Of a stretch of 64,000 nt of DNA, positions 1-8,167 are shown piece after piece (position 1 is the stretch's first letter; each line of letters starts with the position of its first letter). Source of the DNA: Lactobacillus psittaci DSM 15354 (GTDB taxonomy: Bacteria; Bacillota; Bacilli; Lactobacillales; Lactobacillaceae); assembly GCF_000425905.1 (NCBI RefSeq), contig NZ_AUEI01000008.1, positions 35,837 through 99,836 of the forward strand, written 5' to 3'. The translations under genes were made by a program, and so were the position numbers. The notes under the pieces are model-generated. The model made no database searches and was not told the DNA's origin. It saw only the letters and a program-made list of their open reading frames with translations.

Positions 1-789
1 AGTACCAGCAGTATCAAAGAATGTTACAAGTAAGAAGGTAATTACAACAATGCCCATTTGAACGGTATTAACATTACCCAAGTGTGTAACAGCTTGACCG
101 AAACTTGGTGCAATTGAAGGTGGGGTAGAAATAAATTCTTTTGGTAAAGGAATTTGACCAATTAAAATGCCAAAGATAGCAGTTAAAACCATCCCGATAA
201 AGATTGAACCCGGTACTCCTAAACACATTAAGACGATAGTAACAATTAAACCAAAGACAGCAATCCAAATTGCTGGGTTATTGAATGAGCCTAAGCCAAC
301 TAATGATGAATCTGAATTAACGATAATTTTCCCATTTTGTAAGCCGATAAAGGCGATGAAAATTCCAATCCCTGCACTGATGGCATATTTTAAATCTTGC
401 GGAATCGCGTTAATTACAATTTCTCTTAATTTAAAGATGGTAATTAAGACGAATAAAATCGATGCGACTAAAACGCCAGCTAGGGCAGTAGCCCAGTTAA
501 TCTTCATTCCTTGGCAAACAGTGTAAGCAAAAAATGAGGCACTACCAAGAGTTGGTGCAAGGGCAATTGGATAGTTAGCTAAAACTCCCATTACCATGGA
601 ACCTAATGCACTAGCTAATACTAAGGCGGTAAAGACTGTACCCTTACCTAGTCCACTAGCTGATAAAATATTAGGAACAACAAAGAGCATATAACTCAAA
701 CTAACAAAGGTAGTTAAACTAGCAACAACTTCACGTTTGAGTGAGCTACCTTGCTCAGTTACTTTGAAAAAATCATCTATGTTTTTCAC
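1..789 (-). CDS. NCS2-family purine permease, 3' end missing (cut by window edge)
   Basis: Membrane permease of the NCS2 (AzgA/PbuG-like) family, expected to import hypoxanthine, guanine or adenine by proton symport. 263 codons are visible; the C-terminal part lies before base 1. The start is a GTG at 787-789 behind GGAGG (protein begins MKNIDDFFKVTEQGSS). The visible part carries the family stretch ASLTTFVSLSYMLFV, the ANYPIALAPTLGS loop and several hydrophobic helices. It is clearly paralogous to the complete permease at 889-2196, which lies upstream in the same orientation; a terminator at 844-871 separates the two. A TATAAT -10 lies at 810-815 (minus strand). Family assignment is secure; the exact base carried cannot be read from sequence. 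Confidence 0.9.
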   Translation of the reverse strand, partial: MKNIDDFFKVTEQGSSLKREVVASLTTFVSLSYMLFVVPNILSASGLGKGTVFTALVLASALGSMVMGVLANYPIALAPTLGSASFFAYTVCQGMKINWATALAGVLVASILFVLITIFKLREIVINAIPQDLKYAISAGIGIFIAFIGLQNGKIIVNSDSSLVGLGSFNNPAIWIAVFGLIVTIVLMCLGVPGSIFIGMVLTAIFGILIGQIPLPKEFISTPPSIAPSFGQAVTHLGNVNTVQMGIVVITFLLVTFFDTAGT

Positions 790-843
790 TTTTATCCTCC
801 ATAAAAAATATTATATCTAGCATAACTCAATTCTAAGAAAAAT

Positions 844-871
844 AAAATAGCCTTGAAATCAAGGCTATTTT
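844..871 (-). terminator. Terminator between the two NCS2 permease genes
   Basis: Inverted repeat AAAATAGCCTTGA / TCAAGGCTATTTT starting 18 bases beyond the stop codon of the 889-2196 gene on the minus strand. The A/T-rich ends let it act in both directions. It separates transcription of the two paralogous permeases. Confidence 0.75.
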
Positions 872-888
872 GGAGATAGATATAGTAA

Positions 889-2196
889 TTAAACATTCAA
901 TACCCATAAGAAGATAATGAAGATTACGAATAAGACCCACATCATTGGGCTAATTTCTTTACCACGCTTAGCAGCAATCATGGTGATTGGGTAAGTAATC
1001 ATTCCCCATGAAAGGCCGTCTGAAATTGAGTAAGTAAGTGGCATTCCGATTACAATCAAGAAAGCAGGAACGGCAATTTCAAGTTTGGTCCAGTCAACTT
1101 TAGCTAAGTTTTGTGCCATTAAGACCCCAACAATAATCAAGGCTGGAGCAGTAACTTGAGTAGTGATTACGCTAAGTAATGGACTGAAAATCATTGAAAT
1201 TAAGAAGAAAATTCCGACAAAGACAGCTGTTAAACCACTCTTACCACCAACGGCAATACCGGCACTTGATTCAACATAAGCACCAACTGGTGAAGTACCT
1301 AAAATTGATCCTGCCATCATAGCAGTTGAGTCAGCAGCGAGTGCGCGACCAACACGTGGCATCTTGTTGTCCTTCATTAAACCAGCTTGACTAGCTAATC
1401 CAATTAAAGTACCAGTGGTATCAAAGAAGGTAACTAATAAGAAAGTTAAGACAATTACCCACATTTGCATTGTATTGATATCACCAATGTGCTTAAATGC
1501 TTGACCAAAAGTTGGTGCAATACTTGGAGCTGATGAAACAATGGCTGAAGGTAATTTGATTTGGCCAATTAAAATGCCAAAGACAGCAGATAAAACCATT
1601 CCGATAAAAATCGCCCCAGGAACGCCCATAATCATTAAGATGATAGTGACTAGCAAGCCAAAAATTGCAATCCAAACTAGTGGATTCTTTAATGAACCAA
1701 CAGTAACAAAAGTAGACTTGCTTGCTTGAACTAACCCACCATTTTCTAGGCCAAGAAAGGCAATGAAGATTCCGATTCCGGCACTAATGGCATGCTTTAA
1801 GTCACTAGGAATTGCATCAATGATTTTTTCTCTTAACTTGAACATGGTAATTAAGATAAAGATAAATGAAGCTACAAAAACCGCAGCTAAGGCAGTTTGC
1901 CACTTAACATGCATGGTTAAGACAGCAGTGTAAGCAAAGAAGGCATTAATTCCAAGTGCTGGAGCAGTCGCAATAGGGTAATTAGCAAAAATCCCCATAA
2001 CAAAGCAACCCAGTGCGCTAGCTAAAGCAGTTGCGGTAAAGACAGCGCCCTTATCCATTCCACTAGCCCCTAAAACATTAGGGTTAACGAATAAAATGTA
2101 GGACATACTTACAAAAGTAGTAAGTCCAGCTAAAAATTCGATTTTGATATTAGTACCCAACTTTTTTAAGTCAAAGTACTTGGCAATTGTTTCCAT
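889..2196 (-). CDS. NCS2-family purine permease (guanine/hypoxanthine type)
   Basis: A 435-residue membrane permease of the AzgA/PbuG branch of NCS2, normal for the family, predicted to import purine bases by proton symport. Diagnostic segments are GLTTFVSMSYILFVNPNVL near residue 25, ANYPIATAPALGINAFFAY near 70, the FFDTTGT motif near 258 and the SSAGIAVGGKSG segment near 310, within 12 or so hydrophobic helices. The ATG follows GGAGATAAAG. It pairs with the paralog at 1-789. Purine import fits the guaC-purA-purB and dak-dgk salvage genes elsewhere in the window. No complete purine riboswitch is visible in the 5' region. Confidence 0.93.
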   Translation of the reverse strand: METIAKYFDLKKLGTNIKIEFLAGLTTFVSMSYILFVNPNVLGASGMDKGAVFTATALASALGCFVMGIFANYPIATAPALGINAFFAYTAVLTMHVKWQTALAAVFVASFIFILITMFKLREKIIDAIPSDLKHAISAGIGIFIAFLGLENGGLVQASKSTFVTVGSLKNPLVWIAIFGLLVTIILMIMGVPGAIFIGMVLSAVFGILIGQIKLPSAIVSSAPSIAPTFGQAFKHIGDINTMQMWVIVLTFLLVTFFDTTGTLIGLASQAGLMKDNKMPRVGRALAADSTAMMAGSILGTSPVGAYVESSAGIAVGGKSGLTAVFVGIFFLISMIFSPLLSVITTQVTAPALIIVGVLMAQNLAKVDWTKLEIAVPAFLIVIGMPLTYSISDGLSWGMITYPITMIAAKRGKEISPMMWVLFVIFIIFLWVLNV

Positions 2197-2347
2197 TCTT
2201 TATCTCCTCAGTAGTAAAAATTCGACTATTAAGGTAAAATACCTAACTATTTAACTTTACCATCCCGCTTTTTATTTGTAAACACGAATATTATCAAAAG
2301 AAACGGTTTTAATCTAAATTTTTGAATAATCGGTGCTAGCTTTTTAA

Positions 2348-2376
2348 TTGAAAGCGTTTCCTGTTAAGAATATAAT
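2348..2376 (+). promoter_or_regulatory. lox promoter with overlapping cre site
   Basis: The -35 TTGAAA (2348-2353) and -10 TATAAT (2371-2376) are separated by 17 bases. A catabolite-responsive element TGAAAGCGTTTCCT at 2349-2362 fits the CcpA consensus at every position and lies over the -35. This predicts CcpA repression of lactate oxidase while preferred sugars are present. Confidence 0.85.
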
Positions 2377-2417
2377 AGAAGTGATAATATATCAGATTAA
2401 TTAAAGGAGTCAGAAAT

Positions 2418-3638
2418 ATGACTGTATTTTATAAAGGCTTTCCACAAAGTGACCGTAATCAAGCCATTAAGATGGTAAATGTAGATGAACTTGAGGAACG
2501 TGTAAAAAAGGTAATGCCTGAAGCAGCTTACTACTATATTGCTTCTGGTTCAGAAAATGAATGGACCTGGAGAAACAATACTGCAGCTTTCAACCATTTC
2601 CAGATTATCCCACGTTCTTTGACTGACATGGACAACCCTTCAACTGATACTAAGTTTATGGGGATGGACCTAAAGACTCCAGTTATGATTTGTCCAATTG
2701 CTTGTCACGGAATTGCACATAAGGATGCCGAAGTAGCAACCGCAGAAGGTGCTAAGGCTGCAGGTGCATTATTTAGTTCAAGTACTTATGCTAATAGAAG
2801 TGTGGAAGATATCGCAGGTGCAACTGGTGACTCACCTAAGTTCTTCCAATTATACTTAAGTAAGGATTGGGACTTTAACAAGATGGTACTTGATGCCGTT
2901 AAGGCAGCTGGCTACAAGGGCATTATGTTAACAGTTGATGCCCTTGTATCAGGCTATCGTGAAGCTAACTTGAGAACTAACTTCACTTACCCAGTGCCAT
3001 TAGACTTCTTCACTCGTTATGGTAAGGGTGAAGGGATGAGTGTAGCTCAAATGTATGCTAACTCAGCTCAAAAGATTGGTCCTAAAGACGTTGAAAAGAT
3101 TAAGGAATTGTCTGACTTACCTGTCTTTGTTAAGGGAATTATGAACGCAGAAGATGCTTACTTAGCAATGGGTGCGGGTGCCGATGGGATTGTTGTCTCT
3201 AACCACGGTGGTCGTGAAATTGATACCGCTCCAGCAACAATTGACATGCTTCCAGAAATTGCAGCTGCAGTTAACGGCAGAGTTCCAATCATCCTTGATT
3301 CTGGTGTTCGTCGTGGTTCTCACGTCTTTAAAGCTTTAGCTTTAGGTGCTGACTTAGTTGGAATTGGTCGTCCATTCTTATACGGCTTAGCACTTGGCGG
3401 TGCGAAGGGCGTTGAAAGTGTAATTAACCAAATCAATAACGAATTTAAGATTTTGATGCAATTAACTGGTTGCAAGACTGTTGAAGATGTTAAGCATGCA
3501 GATATTCGACAAATTAATTATACTGCTGACAACTTACCTTCAAACACTGATCCAGCTGTCAGAAAACCATATCCTGTAACTAAGGATAACCAATTAGAAG
3601 GTACACAAGACGCTGTTAGTGGCGCTTCAAAACACTAA
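2418..3638 (+). CDS. lox: L-lactate oxidase (FMN-dependent alpha-hydroxyacid oxidase)
   Basis: Cytoplasmic FMN enzyme oxidising L-lactate with O2 to pyruvate and H2O2. Its 406 residues form one alpha-hydroxyacid dehydrogenase barrel. The catalytic His-Arg pair lies in SNHGGREID (about 262-270), FMN-phosphate binding residues in DSGVRRGSHVFKALALGADLVGIGRP split across about 294-320, and a substrate tyrosine in YYYIASGSENEWT near the N-terminus. The start has AAAGGAG eight bases upstream. It is monocistronic, with its own cre-controlled promoter and terminator. Lactate oxidase is favoured over glycolate oxidase because of close resemblance to lactic acid bacterial Lox; these enzymes have sometimes been annotated as lactate 2-monooxygenase. 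Confidence 0.92.
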   Translation: MTVFYKGFPQSDRNQAIKMVNVDELEERVKKVMPEAAYYYIASGSENEWTWRNNTAAFNHFQIIPRSLTDMDNPSTDTKFMGMDLKTPVMICPIACHGIAHKDAEVATAEGAKAAGALFSSSTYANRSVEDIAGATGDSPKFFQLYLSKDWDFNKMVLDAVKAAGYKGIMLTVDALVSGYREANLRTNFTYPVPLDFFTRYGKGEGMSVAQMYANSAQKIGPKDVEKIKELSDLPVFVKGIMNAEDAYLAMGAGADGIVVSNHGGREIDTAPATIDMLPEIAAAVNGRVPIILDSGVRRGSHVFKALALGADLVGIGRPFLYGLALGGAKGVESVINQINNEFKILMQLTGCKTVEDVKHADIRQINYTADNLPSNTDPAVRKPYPVTKDNQLEGTQDAVSGASKH

Positions 3639-3686
3639 TAAAAACTAAAATTTAAGCAATAAACAACTCAAACAAACTATCTACTT

Positions 3687-3721
3687 AAAGAGCTTTACAT
3701 GTTATGTGTAAGGCTCTTTTT
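3687..3721 (+). terminator. lox terminator
   Basis: Stem AAAGAGCTTTACA / TGTAAGGCTCTTT with one G-T pair, a 7-base loop and a following T run. It lies 48 bases after the lox stop codon. Confidence 0.85.
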
Positions 3722-3903
3722 GTTTACTTAAATTTTATTGTTGTTTTTATTAGTGTAATTGTTTTTTTGAATCAGCGATAAAAGGTATTTAACTAGACAA
3801 TCAGACTTAATTTTTTTAGCTTGGTGTCAAATGTTCACATTCTTCGAGATAGCTACAAATTGAAAGATAAAACTACCTTTTTTATACGAATTCCTGCATT
3901 TGA

Positions 3904-3922
3904 ATACTATACGGTATAGTAT
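3904..3922. promoter_or_regulatory. 19-base palindrome of unknown function
   Basis: ATACTATAC-G-GTATAGTAT is a perfect 9-1-9 inverted repeat in the gene-free stretch between lox and the lanthipeptide precursor. It has no poly-T tail, so it looks more like a protein-binding operator than a terminator. No promoter could be confidently placed beside it. The rest of 3722-3944 shows no supported gene. Confidence 0.35.
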
Positions 3923-3944
3923 CTTATCTCTGTTTAAAAGTTTA

Positions 3945-3994
3945 CGAAAAAAATAGTGAATTAATTATCTTGTTAGATAATTAATTCACTATTT
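3945..3994 (-). terminator. Strong terminator of the lanthipeptide precursor transcript
   Basis: A perfect 20-bp stem (3951-3970 with 3975-3994) closes a TGTT loop. Read on the minus strand it runs straight into seven or more T residues. It lies 86 bases beyond the stop codon of the precursor gene at 4080-4187, the only minus-strand gene feeding it. It isolates a short monocistronic transcript. Bases 3995-4079 contain no further open frame that I can support. Confidence 0.85.
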
Positions 3995-4079
3995 GGTCTA
4001 GAGGGTAAAAAAGCAATGCTATTAAATTTACCTAAGCTAGCTTAACTTAAATATACAAATGATATTTACTAAAAATAAA

Positions 4080-4187
4080 CTAATCCTTCATTTTGCACTT
4101 CCATGTAAAATTGGTAAAGTCCACTTTTGTGTCTTTGTCCTTTTCGGTTTGGGCACAAAGCTTTTGCAATTTGAGCATTTCTTCCAT
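4080..4187 (-). CDS. lanA: Putative class III lanthipeptide precursor peptide (35 aa)
   Basis: A 35-residue peptide too short for routine gene calling. AAGGAG lies 9 bases before the ATG at 4185-4187. Residues 4-10 are MLKLQKL, matching the LxLQ leader motif of class III lanthipeptides (compare ILELQNL of labyrinthopeptin precursors). A charged stretch (EKDKDTKVD) follows, then T25-N-F-T28-W-K-C31 near the C-terminus. This T-x-x-T-x-x-C fits the S/T-x2-S/T-xn-C pattern that LanKC enzymes turn into lanthionine or labionin. An extra Cys11 sits inside the leader. It has its own promoter (4219-4247) and terminator, and diverges from a LanKC gene. Expression and modification are inferred. Confidence 0.78.
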   Translation of the reverse strand: MEEMLKLQKLCAQTEKDKDTKVDFTNFTWKCKMKD

Positions 4188-4218
4188 ACATATCATCTCC
4201 TTTTTTGGATTTAGCTTA

Positions 4219-4247
4219 ACTATAAATGATTTTATTATTAACGTCAA
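4219..4247 (-). promoter_or_regulatory. Promoter of the lanthipeptide precursor gene
   Basis: On the minus strand, TTGACG (4247-4242) and TATAGT (4224-4219) are separated by exactly 17 bases, about 30 bases upstream of the AAGGAG site of the 35-codon gene. The divergent plus-strand gene has only an extended -10 (TG-A-TAAAAT, ending at 4294), so the precursor is predicted to be the more strongly transcribed. Confidence 0.75.
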
Positions 4248-4331
4248 CATATTTTTTAAATAATTCCCAACAAAATAAAAAAGTGTGATAAAATAATTAG
4301 CAAATAAAAAATGCTTAAAGAAGGTGTAAAA

Positions 4332-6554
4332 ATGAGGGGACCTTGTGATATTTTACCTAAAAGTTTTGATGATGAAGATAAAAAATATTTTGGTCTATCT
4401 TCAGACAATTATTACGCGCAATTTAATTTTGAAGACAAAGAAGAAATACCTTTGCAAGGATTTAAAATCCATATTTCTGCAACAATTCATAATTATGAAG
4501 AGGTGATTAATCATTGTTTTGAATTCTGCAAGAATCAGAAAATTAATTTTAAATATATTGCAAAGAGAAAAGAAATTGAAAAGAATTTAAACGGTTTTGT
4601 TTGTTCATGGGCAATTGGAAAGGTAATTACTATTTATCCTACTACTCATAGGTTTAAAAATATTCTGCTAAGTTTACATAATAATGATTTTTTCAAAAGA
4701 CAACAGGGCGTTACAATTTTTTCTGATAGAAGATATAAGGACTCAGAATTAATTTTTTACAGATTTGGTAGACTGATTGGACCAGGAAAAGAAATCGTTA
4801 ATCCTGTTACAAAGAAAATTGAATATTATGATTATGATAGCCCTACTTATAAAATACCTAGTTGGATAGAAGAACCATTTCCTAATAATATTGATGATTT
4901 ACGGCAAGCTACTAAATTTTACAAAGAATATATTCCAATTGCTGCAGTTAATCACAAAGGATCAGGGGCTACATTTATAGCTAAACAAGCAAAAGAGGAA
5001 AGAGAAATTATATTAAAAAATGCTCACCCAAATTTCTTTTGTGAGAATATATCTATAATTAACCTTTTGAAACGTGAAAAGGAAAACTTAATAAGTCTTT
5101 CGGACTTAGATTTTATCCCTAAATATGTTGATGATTTTTTTGAAAATAAAGATTACTTCTTGTGTGAAGAAAAAATGGAAGGGATAGTTGCTAGTGAATT
5201 AAGATCGCTAGAAAGATTTGATTTCTTAAATTCTAAAAAAAGACAGGATACTTTAAGATTTTATCGCTTGTTAATTCTCGATTTGCTTAGAAAGGTTGAT
5301 TTACTTCATAAAAGGAAATTTTTTATTGGAGATATTTCAGATAATAATTTAATAATTAATCTTAAGTCTGGAAGGGTTTCATTTATAGATCTTGCGCAAA
5401 GTAAATATATAAATAAAAGGGAACCAGATGATAAAGTGTTCTTTAGAACTATGGGTTATTATGATAAAAGAATTGATGATTTATCATTATTGGATCAAGA
5501 TAAAGCACAATTAGTCTATCTATTAATATCTTTATTTTCGAGAGCAAACATGTTTTTAAAGCTTGACAATAGTGGAAAAACCACAATTAAATTCTTTAAA
5601 AAATACAGTAATTTTTATAAAATTCCGCAAGCATTTGTTACTTTGATTTTTAAGCTGTATCGTAATCCAACTCAAAGCTTAAAACCATTGATAAATGAGC
5701 TAGAAAATGCTGATTTAAGTATTGAATATCATTTTGAGGAAAAATATGATATTCAAAAAATAGAAAGAAACTTAAAGCAGACAATTTTTATTAATCAATT
5801 GAAATTAAAAAGGGCAAAAGAATCTTATAGTAAGAAAGGAAACGATAGCAAAGATTTATTTATTAGTACTTTAGAATATGGAAGCTATGAAATAACTGAG
5901 AAATTAAAGAAGAAGATTTACGATGAATGGAGGATTAACAAAATAAAGATGGAGGGGGCTGTAAAGCAATATTCTGACTTGAAATCCGACGATGTAATCG
6001 CTACGTTATTTTGCATGATTGTTTATATTAAACCTGAGTTAGTTGATATACAAGAGTACTTGAAGAGTGTGTTTAATAAGTTTCTAGTTGTTTCTGGTAA
6101 AGGATATTATTTAAAGCTAACGGAAGGTAGTTCACAAGTTTCACCATATTTATCTAATGGATCTGCTGGATTGCTATTATGTCTGTTAGAAATAAGGCAA
6201 GGGTATAATACAGAATTATATGATAATTTAATTTTGAAGCTTGTAAAAACTTTGAAAAGTAGTGAGATACCTCAAAGAGGCTCAGTTGTCAATGGATTGG
6301 CAGGTATTGTTATAGCAATCTCTAAATATAAAATGATTTTTAGAGATACAGCTGTAGATAGTCGTATACGGGAACTAGTCGATATAATTCCATATTATTT
6401 ATATAAAAAGGATAAATTACTTTACTTGATTGATGATACGTTTGGAGATGTTTCTGTAAAATTTAAAGATGGAAATAAAGGGATTGTAAAAATAATAAGT
6501 GATTTGAAGAAAAATAATTTTTTTAATCAGGAGGAGAATCAATGTCGTTTTTAA
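4332..6554 (+). CDS. lanKC: Class III lanthipeptide synthetase LanKC (lyase-kinase-cyclase)
   Basis: Predicted to phosphorylate Ser/Thr of a precursor, eliminate phosphate and cyclise with Cys. Domains in order: a phospho-lyase-like N-terminus (about 1-195, with the family KIHISA stretch near residue 44); a Ser/Thr-kinase-like domain (about 205-470) with IAK lysine, GDISDNN catalytic Asp-Asn near 333 and metal Asp in IDLAQ near 352; and a short LanC-like cyclase (about 520-740) with NGSAGLL and NGLAG glycine motifs but no zinc-ligand Cys/His motifs, as expected for class III. At about 740 residues it is shorter than actinobacterial homologs (roughly 850-900, from memory). An in-frame ATG at 4311 would add 7 residues, but AAGAAGGTG precedes 4332. 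Heavy AGA/ATA codon use and very low GC differ from its neighbours, suggesting transfer. Confidence 0.88.
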   Translation: MRGPCDILPKSFDDEDKKYFGLSSDNYYAQFNFEDKEEIPLQGFKIHISATIHNYEEVINHCFEFCKNQKINFKYIAKRKEIEKNLNGFVCSWAIGKVITIYPTTHRFKNILLSLHNNDFFKRQQGVTIFSDRRYKDSELIFYRFGRLIGPGKEIVNPVTKKIEYYDYDSPTYKIPSWIEEPFPNNIDDLRQATKFYKEYIPIAAVNHKGSGATFIAKQAKEEREIILKNAHPNFFCENISIINLLKREKENLISLSDLDFIPKYVDDFFENKDYFLCEEKMEGIVASELRSLERFDFLNSKKRQDTLRFYRLLILDLLRKVDLLHKRKFFIGDISDNNLIINLKSGRVSFIDLAQSKYINKREPDDKVFFRTMGYYDKRIDDLSLLDQDKAQLVYLLISLFSRANMFLKLDNSGKTTIKFFKKYSNFYKIPQAFVTLIFKLYRNPTQSLKPLINELENADLSIEYHFEEKYDIQKIERNLKQTIFINQLKLKRAKESYSKKGNDSKDLFISTLEYGSYEITEKLKKKIYDEWRINKIKMEGAVKQYSDLKSDDVIATLFCMIVYIKPELVDIQEYLKSVFNKFLVVSGKGYYLKLTEGSSQVSPYLSNGSAGLLLCLLEIRQGYNTELYDNLILKLVKTLKSSEIPQRGSVVNGLAGIVIAISKYKMIFRDTAVDSRIRELVDIIPYYLYKKDKLLYLIDDTFGDVSVKFKDGNKGIVKIISDLKKNNFFNQEENQCRF

Positions 6555-8128
6555 AGCTGCTCAAAACCAACTGGCTAAGAGCAATTAGTTTTATTGTCTT
6601 GGCAATTGCATCAGCGAGTCTAGTTGCTCTGGGAAATTCATATTTAACTAGTCTGGGTAACTCGTTATTAAAGTATAATGTTAACATTTTTATAACTTAT
6701 ATTTTAATTTTCTTCCTTGTAGGAACTTTGGGAGAAATATTGGGTTTTATCGCAACATATTTGTTCAATAAGCAAGTTCAAGCCTATCTCCATCAGATTA
6801 GGGCTAAAATAGTTAATAAGTTGTTTGGGCAAAAAGAAATTACCAAACCAACAGATGTTCAAAACTCACTAACTAATGATTTGAATATGATGAACGATAA
6901 CTTTTTAACGCCGATTTATCAAATTATCAGTTCAATTTTTAATATTGTATTTTCAATTGCCATTGTCTTTACTTATAGCTGGATTTTAGTGGTTTTAATT
7001 TTAATCTTGGCAGTAGCAATGTTTGTCTTGCCACAACTTATCTCAAAGCCGCTTGAAAAAGCGACAGTTGCTGTTTCTGAAAATAATAAAGAATATCTTG
7101 ATACAATCGAAAAGTGGTTTAAAGGTATTGCAATTTTGAAGCGTTATAACGTTAAAGCAAAATTATTTCAGGTCTTAGCTAAGAGTTCTGATAAGTTGGA
7201 AAAAGCAAACGTTAATCGCTCAAAAAAGGTTAGTCAAACCTCAATCTTTAATGACTTAGTTAATGGTTCAGCCCAAGTATTAATTATCTTTACAGCTGGA
7301 TTATTGGTAGTAACTAAGAATATGCCATTTGGTGCCTTTTTTAGTATCGGTAACTTTTCTGGAGTAATTTTTACGGGGTTGTTTACTATTGTTAGTCAGA
7401 TTACTTTGATTCAATCTAGTAAGCAATTGAACCAAAAAATTACTGCTAATATGACAGTAGAAGATACTGAACTTGCTAGTGATAGTTTGGATAATTTTGC
7501 GACTGTTTCTGGCCAAGATTTAACCCTTAACTTCCCTAATGGTGAGCAGTTACGTTTCCCAGATTTTGAAGTTAAACAAGGTGAAAAGGTTCTTTTAACG
7601 GGTGAAAGTGGAGCCGGGAAGTCAACACTGTTTAAGTTAATTTTAGATGAACTAACGCCAAGTAGCGGAAAAATTATCTTCAAAGACAAAAATGGTAAGC
7701 TTCTCAAGCCTAACTTGAATCAAATTGGTTATATTCCGCAAGATCCAGTCTTATTCCCTGGAACAATTCAAGAAAATATCACACTCTTTAATGATTCTTT
7801 GAATGAAAAAGCAAAAGCTTGGGCTGACAAGGTTCAATTAGGAACTGATTTAACCAAGTTCCCTCAAGGGATTAAGACTATGGCTGATTTAGATAAAGAT
7901 AATTTATCAGGTGGGCAAAGACAGAAGGTAGTCTTGGCCCGGACCCAAGTTTATGAAAGTAAGTTAGTCTTAATTGATGAAGGGACTAGTGCAATTGATT
8001 CTAAGAATACGCAAATTATTTTGCAGAATTTATTGCAAAGTCCCGCTACTGTCATCTTTATTGCCCATAATTTAACTCCTGAAATGCATAAGTTATTCGA
8101 CCGAGAATTGAAGTTGACTAAGGCATAA
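6542..8128 (+). CDS. lanT: ABC exporter, fused membrane and ATPase domains (predicted lanthipeptide export)
   Basis: A 528-residue half-transporter: six-helix membrane domain (about 1-300), then ATPase with Walker A GESGAGKST (about 355), signature LSGGQRQ (about 457), Walker B LVLIDEG and H-loop IAHNL. It lacks the N-terminal C39 peptidase of class II LanT exporters, so leader removal must be done elsewhere. The ATG has GGAGGAG upstream and overlaps the LanKC stop by 13 bases, so the two are co-translated, which is the main reason to link it to lanthipeptide export or self-protection. Codon use in the ATPase half is closer to the rest of the chromosome than that of LanKC. A role unrelated to the peptide remains possible. 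Confidence 0.85.
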   Translation: MSFLKLLKTNWLRAISFIVLAIASASLVALGNSYLTSLGNSLLKYNVNIFITYILIFFLVGTLGEILGFIATYLFNKQVQAYLHQIRAKIVNKLFGQKEITKPTDVQNSLTNDLNMMNDNFLTPIYQIISSIFNIVFSIAIVFTYSWILVVLILILAVAMFVLPQLISKPLEKATVAVSENNKEYLDTIEKWFKGIAILKRYNVKAKLFQVLAKSSDKLEKANVNRSKKVSQTSIFNDLVNGSAQVLIIFTAGLLVVTKNMPFGAFFSIGNFSGVIFTGLFTIVSQITLIQSSKQLNQKITANMTVEDTELASDSLDNFATVSGQDLTLNFPNGEQLRFPDFEVKQGEKVLLTGESGAGKSTLFKLILDELTPSSGKIIFKDKNGKLLKPNLNQIGYIPQDPVLFPGTIQENITLFNDSLNEKAKAWADKVQLGTDLTKFPQGIKTMADLDKDNLSGGQRQKVVLARTQVYESKLVLIDEGTSAIDSKNTQIILQNLLQSPATVIFIAHNLTPEMHKLFDRELKLTKA

Positions 8129-8157
8129 AAAATAGCATCCATGTGGATGCTATTTTT
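8128..8157. terminator. Bidirectional terminator between convergent genes
   Basis: Stem AAAATAGCATCC / GGATGCTATTTT around an ATGT loop, with A and T runs on both sides. It serves the lanKC-ABC transcript on the plus strand and the ABC-F gene on the minus strand. Confidence 0.85.
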
Positions 8158-8167
8158 GTTTGGCAAA

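Noticed and set aside
167..526. Long open frames opposite to permease, kinase and other genes (for example 167-526 plus strand)
   Set aside because: They are antisense shadows of the coding strand, lack ribosome sites and family resemblance.
2299..2315. AAGAAACGGTTTTAA upstream of lox as a second cre
   Set aside because: The central CG core is offset and three consensus positions fail; the cre at 2349-2362 is the convincing one.
6530..6560. Frameshift between lanKC and the ABC exporter gene
   Set aside because: Each frame has its own ribosome site and start; the 13-base overlap is an ordinary coupled gene junction.
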